From Halocaridina rubra (Eukaryota > Arthropoda > Malacostraca > Decapoda > Atyidae), in contig JAXCGZ010003809.1 in the NCBI GenBank assembly GCA_037179515.1, forward strand, positions 145,349 to 209,348: a DNA stretch of 64,000 nt, read 5' to 3'. A program made the position numbers and the translations under genes. Each line of letters begins with the position of its first letter. Positions within the stretch are counted from its first letter, which is position 1. Shown one piece after another: positions 1 through 8,872 of the stretch. The notes beneath the pieces were generated by a model, which saw only the letters and a program-made list of their open reading frames with translations, did no database searches and had not been told where the DNA came from.

Positions 1-882
1 TGAAATAAGCCAAGTGGTTTGATTCACCTTTTTAATGGGTTGTACTCGTACAGCATCACTGATTTCTAAAGATTTCAGGGGAGTATGCTTTGAATGTTTA
101 TTTGCAATATCAATATGCTTATATTCTAACTTTTTACGCTCACTTTCAGAGGAACATTCGATGGCATAAGGCGTTCAGTAATTGTTGGAATTGTGGTTTT
201 TGTTTCTACCTATGAGAAGTTGTACTGGACTTGTTTCCATGCCTTCTTGTGGTGTATTTCCTAAATTAAGTAGTCCAAGATAAGGATCTTCTTTTGCTTT
301 AAAACATTTCTTCATTAAATTTTTGGCAATTTTCACTGCGGCTTCTACTGCATCATTTGATTTGCTATTACTAGGACTGATTGGTTCATGAGAGAAACCC
401 CATTTGTTGGCAAAGTGTCTAAATTCACTGGATGAATATTGAGGACCATTATCAGAAATTTCAGTATTTGCTATACCATGTCTTGCAAAATGGAGTTTCA
501 ATTTAGTTGTTATTGCTTCAGACGTCATTTCTGAAAGATAATAAAGTTCAAAATATTGAGTAAAATAATCTACAGGGACAAGATAGTTTCTACCAGAAAT
601 AGTAAAATTATCAGTATCAACTTTTTGCCATGGGCGACATGCTACTTCATGAAGATGGAGTGGTTCTTGAGGTTGTTTGATGGAATAGGAAGAACACACA
701 TCACAAGCTTCCACTTGTTGATGGATCTCAGCAGACATACCTGGCCAATAGATCAGTTTACAAGCACAACGAAGGCAGGAATTTATACCAGCATGACCAG
801 CATGGATCTTTGCTTTCATTTCACTGCGCATTGATGTAGGAATGACGACACGCTCTCCTCGGAGTATAATGCCATCTTGCAC
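1..882 (-). pseudogene. Gypsy-1 integrase
   Basis: The 235-residue frame 175-882 starts in the zinc-binding HHCC domain (IHAGHAG, then CDVC). It continues into the catalytic core: Asp in VDTDNF, Asp in ISDNGPQYSS and Glu in NDAVEAAVKIAK, so the DDE triad looks present. A frame change near 175 is followed to the window edge by the C-terminal domain ending in KKVNQTTWLIS, typical of a Gypsy pol end. The enzyme inserts element cDNA into the genome. It is the last domain of the polyprotein and is truncated only by the window and one frameshift. Confidence 0.85.
6..33 (+). repeat. 28-nt inverted repeat, left arm (partner 3674-3701)
   Basis: This stretch at the end of Gypsy-1 pol is repeated in inverted orientation at 3674-3701, with 26 of 28 positions identical. 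The arms lie about 3.6 kb apart and bracket the whole internal region of Gypsy-1. Confidence 0.8.
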
Positions 883-966
883 AGATAACTCGTCACAATA
901 ACTGAGATAGGATGTTAAGGCTGGATGTAAAAGAGCTTTATTCTGAGGCCATCCCTCTTTTATAAA

Positions 967-1750
967 TTATTTCAAAAGTTTAAGAGTATCATCGGACTGG
1001 GTTTTCATAAAAATCTCTTCCAACCATGTGGATTTGAAAGCAGTAAATGATAAATTATTTGCATATATTATTTCTTCTTTCTTGGCATTTCCAACAGGAG
1101 CTCTCGATAAAACATCAGCAACTACAATATCTTTACCTGGCTTGAACTTTACTTCAAAATCACATTCCTGTGCACACAAAAGCATAGCTTGAAGCCTTTT
1201 AGGATCAGAAGTAAGAGTCTTCTTTACAATGGAAACAATAGCTGTGTTCTGCAACTACTGTCACTTTATCGCCATATGTCAAATGATGAAACTTATTTAA
1301 ACCATAAATTATAGCTAACATTTCTTTTTCACTTTGAGCATAGTTTTTCTCAGTTTTGGTTAATGCTCTTCTTGCAAAAGCAATCGGCTTTCCTCTCTGC
1401 ATAAGCGTTGAACCAAGTCCATATTCAGAGGCATCATTCTCAACTGTCAACTCTTTATTTGGATCATAAAACGACAGTGTAGGACTATTCACAATCATTT
1501 CCTTGGTGCATTGAAAAACTTCTTCTTGATTTGAGGACCAATTCCATGGTATGTTGTTTTTCAATATGTTGTACAATGGATGTAGAATATCAGTAATATT
1601 AGGTAAAAACTTGGACATGTAATTCACGATACTAAGGAAACAGCGTAACTCATTAACATTTTGAGGTGTTGGGAACTCAAATATCAATCTCATTTTCTCA
1701 GCATCAGACCGAAGACCATCTTTAGATATTACATGACCCATAAAGACCAC
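967..1750 (-). pseudogene. Gypsy-1 RT thumb and RNase H
   Basis: The first frame (1205-1750) starts with FMGHVISKDGL, the RT connection seen just after the palm. It continues through LRCFLSIVNYMSKFLP, a standard Gypsy thumb motif, into RNase H with ENDASEYGLG (first catalytic Asp in NDAS) and YAQSEKEMLAI (catalytic Glu). A frameshift near 1205-1254 moves the reading frame. The second frame (967-1254) then supplies SDPKRLQAMLL and KPGKDIVVADVLSRAP, the end of RNase H and the tether. All expected landmarks are present in order, with one frameshift between them. Confidence 0.85.
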
Positions 1751-2377
1751 ACTATCTGAACGAAGAACAAGTTTCTCTTTATTTAAGCAAACATTTTGTT
1801 CACGACATCTTTTGAAAAAAAATTCTAAGTTTATATCATGTTCTTCTACGGATTTGCCATGAATGATGATGTCATCAGCAAAGCAAATAACTCCAGGTAG
1901 ATCTGAAAATGTACTTAGAATAAATTTTTTGAAAAATTTCTAAGGAGACACTAAGCCCAAAAGGAAGTCTTAACTACATGTATCTATCAAAACATGTCTG
2001 AAATGTTGTTAACATGCTAGAGCTTTCATCAAGTACAACATGCCAATAACCAGAATCTAGATCAGCTTTAGAAAACACACAAGACTGTCCTGATTCATGT
2101 AACGAATCTTCAAGAATAGGTAACATGTACTACTCACGTAGCATAGCTTTATTCAAATTCTTCTGATCTAAACAATTTCTAATATCACCAATTTTCTTTG
2201 GAGTAATCACTAATTGAGTAGGTTGTTCAACCTGTTTCAGAACTCCAATACCCACTGAGTTATCTCACTCAGTTTTGCGTCTAGATCTAAAGAAAGAACC
2301 TACCTTATTTTGCATAATATCTTGGTATATATCACCAACACTGACAGAAAATACTCTTTTAAAATTAGTCACATACT
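1751..2377 (-). pseudogene. Gypsy-1 reverse transcriptase, palm region, broken
   Basis: No long frame survives, but the minus strand at about 1855-1890 reads ICFADDIIIHG, the F-A-D-D catalytic box of Gypsy RTs followed by the usual hydrophobic strand. Further upstream, around 2000-2060, fragments encode the D-L-D-S-G-Y-W block that precedes it. Both catalytic Asp of box 5 are preserved, but stops and frameshifts (for example at 1940-1990) separate the blocks. This links the protease at 2378-2635 to the RT thumb/RNase H frame at 1205-1750. Confidence 0.7.
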
Positions 2378-2635
2378 TCAATAAGACCCATTTGAATACT
2401 TTTTTTTCCCTAACAGAGGAGTAAAATCTTCATTAACAAGCATGAATTCTACATTATGCTCTTTGTTGTTTTTAGGATTTACAATGTTTCTTCTAAAGAC
2501 ACCTAAAGGTAATTGTATCTTATTATTCCTCAACCCTATTTGCCTTCTGTACATTTTTAGCAAGCTTACAGGTAAAGTGTTTACACTTGAACCAGTATCA
2601 GTTTGAAAAGTTATACTTTCACCAGCAACTAACAT
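2378..2635 (-). pseudogene. Gypsy-1 aspartic protease
   Basis: An 85-residue frame containing FQTDTGSSVNTLP, the D-T-G catalytic loop of retropepsins, about 12 residues in. A C-terminal FTPLLGKK block resembles the I-L-G motif seen near the end of Gypsy proteases (normally ILGRD/LLGR). In an intact element this domain dimerises and cleaves the gag-pol polyprotein. It lies between the zinc knuckle and the RT, its usual place. The D-T-G is intact but the frame stops before RT, so the domain is isolated. Confidence 0.75.
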
Positions 2636-2990
2636 ATTGCATTTAATATCTTTAGATTTACTAGTATCATCTTTAGATTTAGTACAATTTACCCTTTCAG
2701 CTTCAGAACTCGTACCAGAATCAGTGGAATTACTATCATAAGTAACTTTACAGACTTTCTTCTTAGATTTGTTTTGCCCTATATTTGACCTGAGTTTTAT
2801 TTTTCACTTTTGTACATTTAGATGCAAAATGGTTTTTTTTTTTAGACCACAACTACCACAAGTTTTATCATAATCTGGACACTCTCCCTTTTAATAGTAA
2901 TGCTTATTACCACTAAACTTACATATTTTGAATGAGAATTGGACATTGGCTGTTCAGAATTGTGAGATTTAGCAGCATTTTTTCTAGAGC
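2636..2990 (-). pseudogene. Gypsy-1 nucleocapsid region with CCHC zinc knuckle
   Basis: Between the capsid frame and the protease, the minus strand around 2815-2870 encodes CGSCGLK followed, one frame away, by NHFASKC. Together these make a CX2CX4HX4C knuckle of the type that binds element RNA. A run of T residues on the plus strand (A run on the coding strand, about 2832-2842) sits exactly at the frame change, so slippage in that homopolymer is the likely cause of the break. The surroundings are rich in Lys and Ser codons, as expected for a nucleocapsid tail. No intact frame spans the region. Confidence 0.6.
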
Positions 2991-3497
2991 CTACTGCACA
3001 CTTGCATTTTCAGGATGAAATATTTTATTTCTCAAATATGCATTTTCAGCAGCTTTGCATACATCTATGCACATTTCCTGAGAAAGATTACTTGTCTTCA
3101 GCAAATCTGTTTGAATAGCAGAATCTCTAATTCCTATTACAATACCATCACGAAATATAGAATTATTACATTGATCACAGTATCTACAGGTTTTAATCAA
3201 AGGCCTAAGATCAGACAGAATCTTCTCAAATGTTTCATTTTCCTCTCGACAATGCTGATTAAAAACATATCTTTCATAAGTTTCATTGTCTTCTCCCACA
3301 TCAAAATTTTCATATAATGCAAGAATTTCACCGACAGTTCGTCTTGCTGGATCAGTATCAAAATGAAAACCATTATAAACTATAAGAGCATCATCTGCTA
3401 AAGAATGGAGGAACAGTGCAACTTGAACTTCCTTAGACTGAGAATCCAGTTTTGTGAATGACTGACATCGTACATATGGACTCGAGACGTCAGCCAC
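2991..3497 (-). pseudogene. Gypsy-1 gag-like fragment
   Basis: A 168-residue open frame, first of the Gypsy-1 domains. It resembles the capsid-like part of Gypsy gag: helical, with an HSLADDALIVYNG segment followed by a long conserved-looking block ending near NAYLRNKIF. It lies directly upstream, in transcription order, of a CCHC knuckle and protease, which is what places it as gag rather than a host gene. The start methionine shown is simply the first ATG of the frame. The gag protein would package element RNA in cytoplasmic particles. The frame is interrupted before the knuckle, so no complete gag is encoded. Confidence 0.7.
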
Positions 3498-3710
3498 TTC
3501 TATTAATTATAAGAATTGTCACGTATCTACATCTTTGCTGTTATGACTGACGATGCACCTTTGTTGCATGAAATATCATACTCAAGATATACTTTCTGAT
3601 ATGTGTAAAATGCAAATTGGCCTAGTATACTGTTTAGGCAGCTTAATTTAAAATATTTGTGATGGCAATAGTGAAAAAGGTGAATCAAGCCACTCGGCTT
3701 AGTTTACAAA
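3498..3710. other. Spacer between Gypsy-1 gag and the minus-strand LTR
   Basis: About 210 bases with no convincing reading frame. It could be the 5' leader of Gypsy-1. No primer binding site that I recognise follows the LTR edge at 3711. Apart from the inverted-repeat arm at 3674-3701, I see no other structure. Confidence 0.5.
3674..3701 (-). repeat. 28-nt inverted repeat, right arm (partner 6-33)
   Basis: Inverted copy of 6-33, with two mismatches, placed just inside the left edge of the minus-strand LTR at 3711. Read on the plus strand it encodes VKKVNQATRL, the same peptide as the Gypsy-1 pol end (KKVNQTTWL). It may therefore be a fragment of a second pol end in opposite orientation. Confidence 0.8.
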
Positions 3711-4012
3711 TGGTCTCTACTTTATTATAAAAACAATAAAAGATAATGAGATGTTCACTAGCTTCAAGCGCTATGCATATATTTATAATATTCATTTCAC
3801 TAAACAGACAATGCAACTGCAGAAACAGATACAACACACCGTTAATAATGGGAAAACTGAAGGTACGAGCACACAAATAATGAGTTTCCAATATTAATCT
3901 ACTGGACGAAAATATAATGGTTAGTCACAGCTAACCAGAAATATGTACACTACTGTAAGAGCATACAAAATCATTAGGTATTTGCCGGCATTAGCATAAA
4001 ACAATTTATTCA
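3711..4012 (-). mobile_element. Left part of a 2-kb LTR (minus orientation), downstream end
   Basis: From about 3820 to 4012 this is the reverse complement of LTR sequence at 23500-23690 and 32000-32190 (shared blocks include TTTCTGCA and GACTAACCAATA). From 3711 to about 3820, the LTR downstream end, it no longer matches those LTRs, so it is a variant with a different terminal segment. The edge at 3711 starts TG on the plus strand. The LTR is interrupted at 4012 by element D-1 and resumes at 7000. Confidence 0.75.
4008..4012 (+). repeat. 5-bp target site duplication of D-1 (left)
   Basis: ATTCA directly before the D-1 left LTR; the same ATTCA follows the right LTR at 7000-7004. Removing D-1 and one copy restores a continuous match to the uninterrupted LTR at 23460-23490, so this is a genuine target duplication. 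Confidence 0.85.
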
Positions 4013-4412
4013 TGTGGTTTTGCGGAGACAATAGTTTTCGCGTATGATTTTGTATAATTTGGATCTGGTAACACTATTTGGCAACTCTGTGAACGGGATG
4101 TTGTTTACAGTTCTCGGGCGGACGTTCAGGGATGAAGAGCAGTGCTTGTAAGGTTGTCGAGTTTGTTGAGTTCTATGATGGATTTGCTATATTAATTGAG
4201 TTGTGAGACGGAATTGCTCTATTATTGAGTTGTGGAGGCATAGTGGGAGCTCCCAGTGTAGGTGTTAATTTCTCTTTGTATGTGGTGGTTTGTAGAAAGG
4301 GGGCAAGAAATCGGGTTTGAATAGTTGTGAATGGACTTTTAACTTCCAACACGTGCAGGTGGAGTTAAGTTGAGGTAAGTGATATATATTATTTTTTTCT
4401 CTCTCGACCACA
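4013..4412 (+). repeat. D-1 5' LTR
   Basis: Direct repeat of 6599-6999. It starts TGTGGTTTTG and ends CGACCACA (TG...CA ends). Differences from the 3' LTR are scattered substitutions plus small indels. A GAGGTAAGTG near 4372 is a good splice-donor match and is present in both LTRs, although nothing shows that it is used. Confidence 0.9.
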
Positions 4413-4439
4413 AGCTATCTAGGCCGTCTAAAAATCACT

Positions 4440-4790
4440 ATGGCTGGAAAAGGCAAATTGTGTGGTGAAATTATGAAATAATTTAATGGCCAGGGTGATG
4501 TGGTTGCCTGGCTAAAAAAGGCTGAGTTGGTGGCGAGATTAGTGGAAATTAAAGATTTAGCCAGTTTTATACCTTTGTACCTGGAAGGAGATGCTTTGGC
4601 TCTGTATCGCGAAATGAGTGATGATGATCAGCTAGATGCTAAGAAGATCGAGAGCAGATTGAAGTTGGCCTTCTAACAAGAGATGTTCGAGGCCTATGGA
4701 AGGCTTAGGAAGACACACTGGATAGTTGAGCAAGTGGATGTTTTTGCAAATGAGATCTGGCAATTAGCAGGACTGGCAGGATGGAGAGGA
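4440..4790 (+). pseudogene. D-1 gag N-terminal fragment
   Basis: The frame opens 28 bases after the LTR with an ATG at 4440 (MAGKGKL). It then reads GDVVAWLKKAELVARL, DLASFIPLYLEGDALALY and EMSDDDQLDA. This is the same protein as the D-2 gag at 57848 (GDVVSWMKRVQLVAKL), so it is the capsid start of this family. There is one early stop (TAA at 4481) and another at about 4674. The frame ends at IWQLAGLAGW, where the internal deletion joins it almost directly to RT sequence. It is not functional alone. Confidence 0.8.
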
Positions 4791-5560
4791 AAGGGATGGA
4801 AGTGGCCACAAACTCGTATATAGAAGATATACTGATAGAAGAGACCAAGCTTAGTGTATCAGAAGTTGTGGAGCAGCTGCGTCTATATGGGCTGTGTACG
4901 AAACCACCTGAGCCACTAGAAGGGGGAACTGCTTTGGATCTGAGATTAGAAAGAAGGAAGACTGGTGAGCTCGTTTTCCGTAGGGGTAATGAGATTCCAG
5001 AACTGCAGCAAGACTTAAGTAGGAGAGAGCTGTATTCTGTGTGTGGAAAATTGTTGGGCCATTATCCTGTGGCAGGTTGGTTATGGGTAGCTTGTAGTTA
5101 TGTAAAGAGGAGAGCAGAGAGCATCAGATGGGAAGACAAAGTCGGGCAGCAAACGATGGAGATGCTGCAAGAGATTAACAGTGGAGGATGGTGCATGTTT
5201 GAGGAAGAAAGAGGACTATAACCTTATCAACATGGTGGAGTTGCATGCTGTAATGAATGGAGTCAATCTAGCTGTGAAGTGGGGACTGCGAGATGTTGAG
5301 GTGAAGATGGACTCAGTGACAGTATTTGGTTGGTTGAAGTCAACTGTAACAGCAGAGCATAGGATTTCGATGAAGGCAGCCTCGGAAATGATAGTTAAGT
5401 GCTGCTTGGGAACCTTGCGAGAGCTGATAGAGTAGTTTGGGATGGAGTTGCGCCAATTTTTTGTGCCGTCAGAGAAGAACAAGGCAGATGTATTAAATAG
5501 GGTGAGGAAGACCTGGTTAGGAGTTCCGGATTAGATGTCAGAAGAGGTCAGAGTGTGTTG
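4791..5560 (+). pseudogene. D-1 RT C-terminal part and damaged RNase H
   Basis: It starts at the RT catalytic box, which here reads NSYIEDILI (the second Asp-position pair is E-D rather than D-D). It continues through TKPPEPLEGGTALDL and ELYSVCGKLLGHYPVAGWL, the RT thumb shared with D-2. RNase H follows but has lost about 110 bases near 5185. Compared with D-2, the segment carrying WCDASS, the first catalytic Asp, is absent. The frame shifts there and resumes as EDYNLINMVELHAVMNGVNLAVKWGL with MDSVTVFGWL. Further stops at 5433 and 5533. Both enzymes are inactive. Confidence 0.85.
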
Positions 5561-6430
5561 TGCAGGAGTGCCAAGTGTGGAGGACTTACATCAAATGCAT
5601 CACATGGGAGTTGATAGGAATCTGTTTGTAGCAAGGAAGGTTGATCCAGAAGTCACAAGAGACAAGATACAGTGAGTAGTTAGGCGATGCGAGAAGTGCC
5701 AGTTGATCGATCCTACGCCTGTTGCGCATGAGGCCTAGGGGCTTAAAGTGGAAGACAACTGGAAGAGATTGGCAGTTGATGTAACACACTACAGGCAAGG
5801 TTTGTATTTGTCTATGGTTGATTGTGGACCAGGCAGAGTGGCCATTTGGAGAGAGCTAAGAGCAGAAAATGGAGAGGAAATTGCAGAGGTGTTGAATGGG
5901 CTGTTTTTAGAAGGGGGACCTGTTGATGAAGTATTGGTAGACAACAGTACAGCCTTTAGATCACAGGCTTTGAAGGAGATGCTTGACAAATGGAATATCA
6001 CCCGCTATTTTAGAACTGCGTATTGGCCTAGTGGGAATGGACTTGTGGAGCTACATCATCGAACAATTAAGGCCATGGCAGAGAGGGCTCAGGTGTCGCT
6101 GTTGGAAGCAGTCTTTTGGTATAATATATCCCCTATGTCGGGTCAGGATGAAGGAGTTGTGCCACAGAAAGCTGTCTTCAAGTATGAGTGGCGATATCCG
6201 AGCAAGGTACCAAAGATGGATAAAGGAGACTAAGGGGCAGGTTCCATCATGATTGGAGATGAGGTGTGGGTAAAGCCACCAATCTCGAGATGCACGTCGC
6301 AGTGGTGAACGGGTACTGTGACCAATGTGAATTCCTGAAATAATGTTTCAGTAGATGGGATGCCTCAGCACGTTCTGGATATTAGGAGAGTGGTAGATTC
6401 ATCTACTGAGGATGAAGGGCCAATTGAAGT
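5561..6430 (+). pseudogene. D-1 integrase
   Basis: The zinc-binding part (about 5584-5703) shows LHQMHHMGVDRN and then RRCEKC, an HHCC motif, with a stop at about 5673. The frame 5748-6233 gives the core: LAVDVTHYRQG (Asp 1), EVLVDNSTAF (Asp 2) and GNGLVELHHRTIKAM (Glu), so the DDE triad is present. The C-terminal part, frameshifted at about 6230, reads GDEVWVKPP and NNVSVDGMPQHVLDIRRVV. This is the last pol domain; it inserts cDNA using the LTR ends. It is better preserved than the RT of the same copy. Confidence 0.88.
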
Positions 6431-6584
6431 ACAGGAGAATACAGTTCCATGGCTGAAGAACCGAAAAAAGTGATGACCAGTGTGGATGAGAGGTTATGTG
6501 GAGGGATCATCGAGCAGGGAGGAGTGCTGAGAGATGGGTGGCCATCTCTTGGTGGGGGAGCTAGTGGTGCTCTTAGTGATCTTA

Positions 6585-6598
6585 AGATCAAGGGGACG
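6585..6598 (+). promoter_or_regulatory. D-1 polypurine tract
   Basis: AGATCAAGGGGACG immediately before the 3' LTR is the expected plus-strand primer position and is purine-rich. Confidence 0.55.
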
Positions 6599-6999
6599 TA
6601 TGGTTTTGTGGAGACAATAGTTTTCGTTTATGATTTTGTATCATTTGGATCTGGTAACACTGTTTGGCAACACTGTGAATGGGATGTTGTTTACAGTTTT
6701 TGGGTGGATGTCCAGGGATGAAGAGCAGTGCTTGTAGGGTTGTCGAGAGTGCTAAGTTGTGTGATGGATTTACTTTATTGGTTGAGTTGTGAGACGGAAT
6801 TGCTTTATTATTGAGCTGTGGAGGCTTAGCGGGAGCTCCCAGTGTAGGTGTTGATTTCTTTTTGTACGTAGTGGTTTGTAGAAAGGGGGCAAGAAATCGG
6901 GTTTTGAACAGTTGTGAATGGACTTTTAACTTCCAACACGTGCAGGTGGAATTAAGTTGAGGTAAGTGAAATATATTATTTTTTTCTAGCTCGACCATA
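6599..6999 (+). repeat. D-1 3' LTR
   Basis: Direct repeat of 4013-4412, about 400 bp. Its first and last dinucleotides have mutated (TA...TA instead of TG...CA). It is followed by the target duplication ATTCA at 7000-7004. Confidence 0.9.
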
Positions 7000-8687
7000 A
7001 TTCATAATAAATGGAGAATCAGTGAGACAAATACAGTATGCATTCCTCAAATTGTGGGTAACAATAAACGTATACACTACCAGTAGGGCAAAATTGCATA
7101 TTAATTATTTGCAATCTATATGGTTAAACACTGTATTTACGATAAAGGAAGAATCTACGAGATAAATGTGCATTCATTCACTATTGGCTAGCAAGAAATA
7201 TTTGCAGTGCCAAAATGGCAAAACCACCTTTGAAGTATTTGCAACTTATAACTCAAAACACTTTATTCCCAATAAATGAAGAATCAGCATGTAGTGCCAA
7301 AGGGGCAAAACCACCTTTTGAAATATTAGCAACTTATAACTCAAAACACTTTATTCCCAATAAATGAAGAATCAGCAAGATAAATACAGCATGTATTCAT
7401 TAAATTGTGATTAACAAGAAACATTGCAATGCCAACAGGGCAGATTACTAATTAATTATTTACAGTTTATAGTGTATAACACTTTAGTTAAATTATTTAC
7501 TAATAATTTATTTACTATTTATATAGTAAGACTCTTTATGAGTATTGATGCAAAATACTTTATTTATGATGATATAAAGGGGTAAAATGAAATTAGAATT
7601 TGTTAGGAGAAGCGATAGATTTTTACGTGGTAATGAGCAATCTTCTGAGGGCAAGATTTTACTTTGGCACCTGCAATGAAAAAAATTTATCAATGCATAT
7701 TGGCGGTAACTTCCAGGCCAAGGAATTAAATATGACATATGAGATTCCAGTTATGTAATCTACAAAAGTGTGCTTTGTATGGGATTGGAACTGAGAAAAT
7801 ATCTTAGGATTTGACTAGTAACGAATTTAACCAGTTTCTTGAAATCCCAATTTGCTTCACCAACAAGCTTTACCATACACTATCTCTCACCTTGTTTGTG
7901 CCAGACGAATTCCTATAAAAACACCATGCATAAAAAGGTTTCAAGTAAGCGTGACTACTGAGGCGAGATCTTGCCTCTGGGATATTTGGCCTCCAATTGA
8001 GTGATCAAGCGTCCCTCTTGGTGGCGTCATCCTTTGGCTAGCCTGTAGGGTGTATATTCAGAGCAGCAAAATGTCCCCCAATGGTTTTTTACTATAGTGG
8101 TGGTCCCTGACAGACAATTATAGCAGAGATGCAAGGGAGATACAGTACTTTAAGTGCAATAAGCAGAAGCAAACAAAAGAAACAAAAAGAATTTAAGGGC
8201 AAATTAGGCTACTGGCGAAAAACCTGCAGAGCGTTCTTTGCATTGCAGGAGATAGAATTTTAAATATTCAAAAAGTAAAGAAGCTACTGATATGTATCTA
8301 GACAGGCTAATTACATATCAGCAGGATCAAATTCATAACAAAATTATAATCAAGAGCAATTTTTATAATATAACTAAATATATCAGCGAAAGCAAATTTA
8401 TAATAAGCAAATTGCGTAAACAATGTATCTAACAGACTCACTAGGAGTATGGCATCATTCATGAGAAAACAGAAAAAGCAGAAAACAGAGAAATAGGAGG
8501 GAGATTGTTATATTGGGATCATGCTTTTAACAAGTACAAGAATATTAAAAAAGATATATTTAAAATTATTGATATACTGAAATATAAATTGCAAATAATC
8601 ATAATCTGCAAAATGCAAAGACAGAGATTATTTTTAGTAAGAAAAGACTACAGCCTCTGGTGACTTTGAGCAAAACACTCTGTCACA
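7000..8687 (-). mobile_element. Right part of the 2-kb LTR (minus orientation), upstream end
   Basis: Reverse-complement match to the LTRs at 22066-23500 and 30542-32000. It ends in CTCTGTCACA at 8678-8687, the complement of the TGTGACA with which those LTRs begin. Together with 3711-4012 it makes an LTR of about 1990 bp interrupted by D-1. It contains an 87-bp tandem duplication (7207-7380). No coding sequence is supported; the 76-residue frame at 7508-7738 falls inside the LTR and looks fortuitous. Confidence 0.85.
7207..7380. repeat. 87-bp tandem duplication inside the LTR
   Basis: Two adjacent copies start at 7207 (GTGCCAAAATGGC) and 7294 (GTGCCAAAGGGGC), period 87. Both include AAAACACTTTATTCCC and AATAAATGAAGAATCAGCA. 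Diverged versions of the same unit continue on both sides and in the other LTRs, so the LTR has an internal minisatellite. Confidence 0.85.
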
Positions 8688-8872
8688 AATTAGTACAAGT
8701 GCAAGAAGACCCAAACTTGGATACTCAATAGAATAGGCAGAATTTCAAGAGACAGAGAATGACTGAGTTCTAGGAGTAAATATACTGGCAGATTTGTCTC
8801 CGGAAATGCATATAATTGGCATAGAAAGGGCAGTATATGCTTTCTTAGCAAATGTAAAGGTAGCCTTCAGGA
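8688..8872 (+). mobile_element. CR1-like LINE family B, fragment a (late RT)
   Basis: It aligns to 11128-11312 of copy d (GTGCAAGAAG, ACTGGCAGATTTGTCTCC, GTAGCCTTCAGG). At about 8872 the sequence jumps back to the part corresponding to 10864. It is therefore a displaced piece of late RT placed before an earlier piece, with several stops. Confidence 0.8.

Larger units (their letters stand above)
1..3497 (-). mobile_element. Ty3/Gypsy LTR retrotransposon, degraded (Gypsy-1), pol running off the left edge
   Basis: Reading leftwards on the minus strand there is a gag-like frame, a CCHC knuckle, an aspartic protease, RT, RNase H and then integrase. This PR-RT-RH-IN order is the ordinary Ty3/Gypsy order. 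The integrase tail reaches the window edge, so the 3' LTR lies outside. Several frameshifts and stops break the reading frames. It resembles the Gypsy-2 element at 39474-44640 in domain style (K02A2.6-like polyproteins). The LTR immediately to its right (3711-8687, same strand) could be its 5' LTR, with 3498-3710 as leader, but that pairing is inferred because the partner LTR is not in view. Confidence 0.88.
4013..6999 (+). mobile_element. LTR retrotransposon D-1, internally deleted, with paired 400-bp LTRs
   Basis: Two direct repeats (4013-4412 and 6599-6999), both about 400 bp, bracket a 2.2-kb interior and are flanked by the duplication ATTCA. The interior keeps a gag start, the end of RT, a damaged RNase H and most of integrase. 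It is colinear with the longer copy D-2 at 57515-61430, except that about 1.3 kb (rest of gag, nucleocapsid, protease, most of RT) is missing at about 4790-4805. The RT-RH-IN order is Ty3/Gypsy-like. It sits inside a minus-strand 2-kb LTR. Confidence 0.92.

Noticed and set aside
175..834. Plus-strand frame 556-834 opposite the Gypsy-1 integrase
   Set aside because: Shadow of the conserved minus-strand integrase frame.
5216..6001. Minus-strand frames over D-1 RNase H and integrase
   Set aside because: Shadows of plus-strand frames with recognised catalytic motifs.
7508..7738. 76-residue frame in the minus-strand LTR
   Set aside because: Lies in LTR sequence shared with non-coding copies; no domain.
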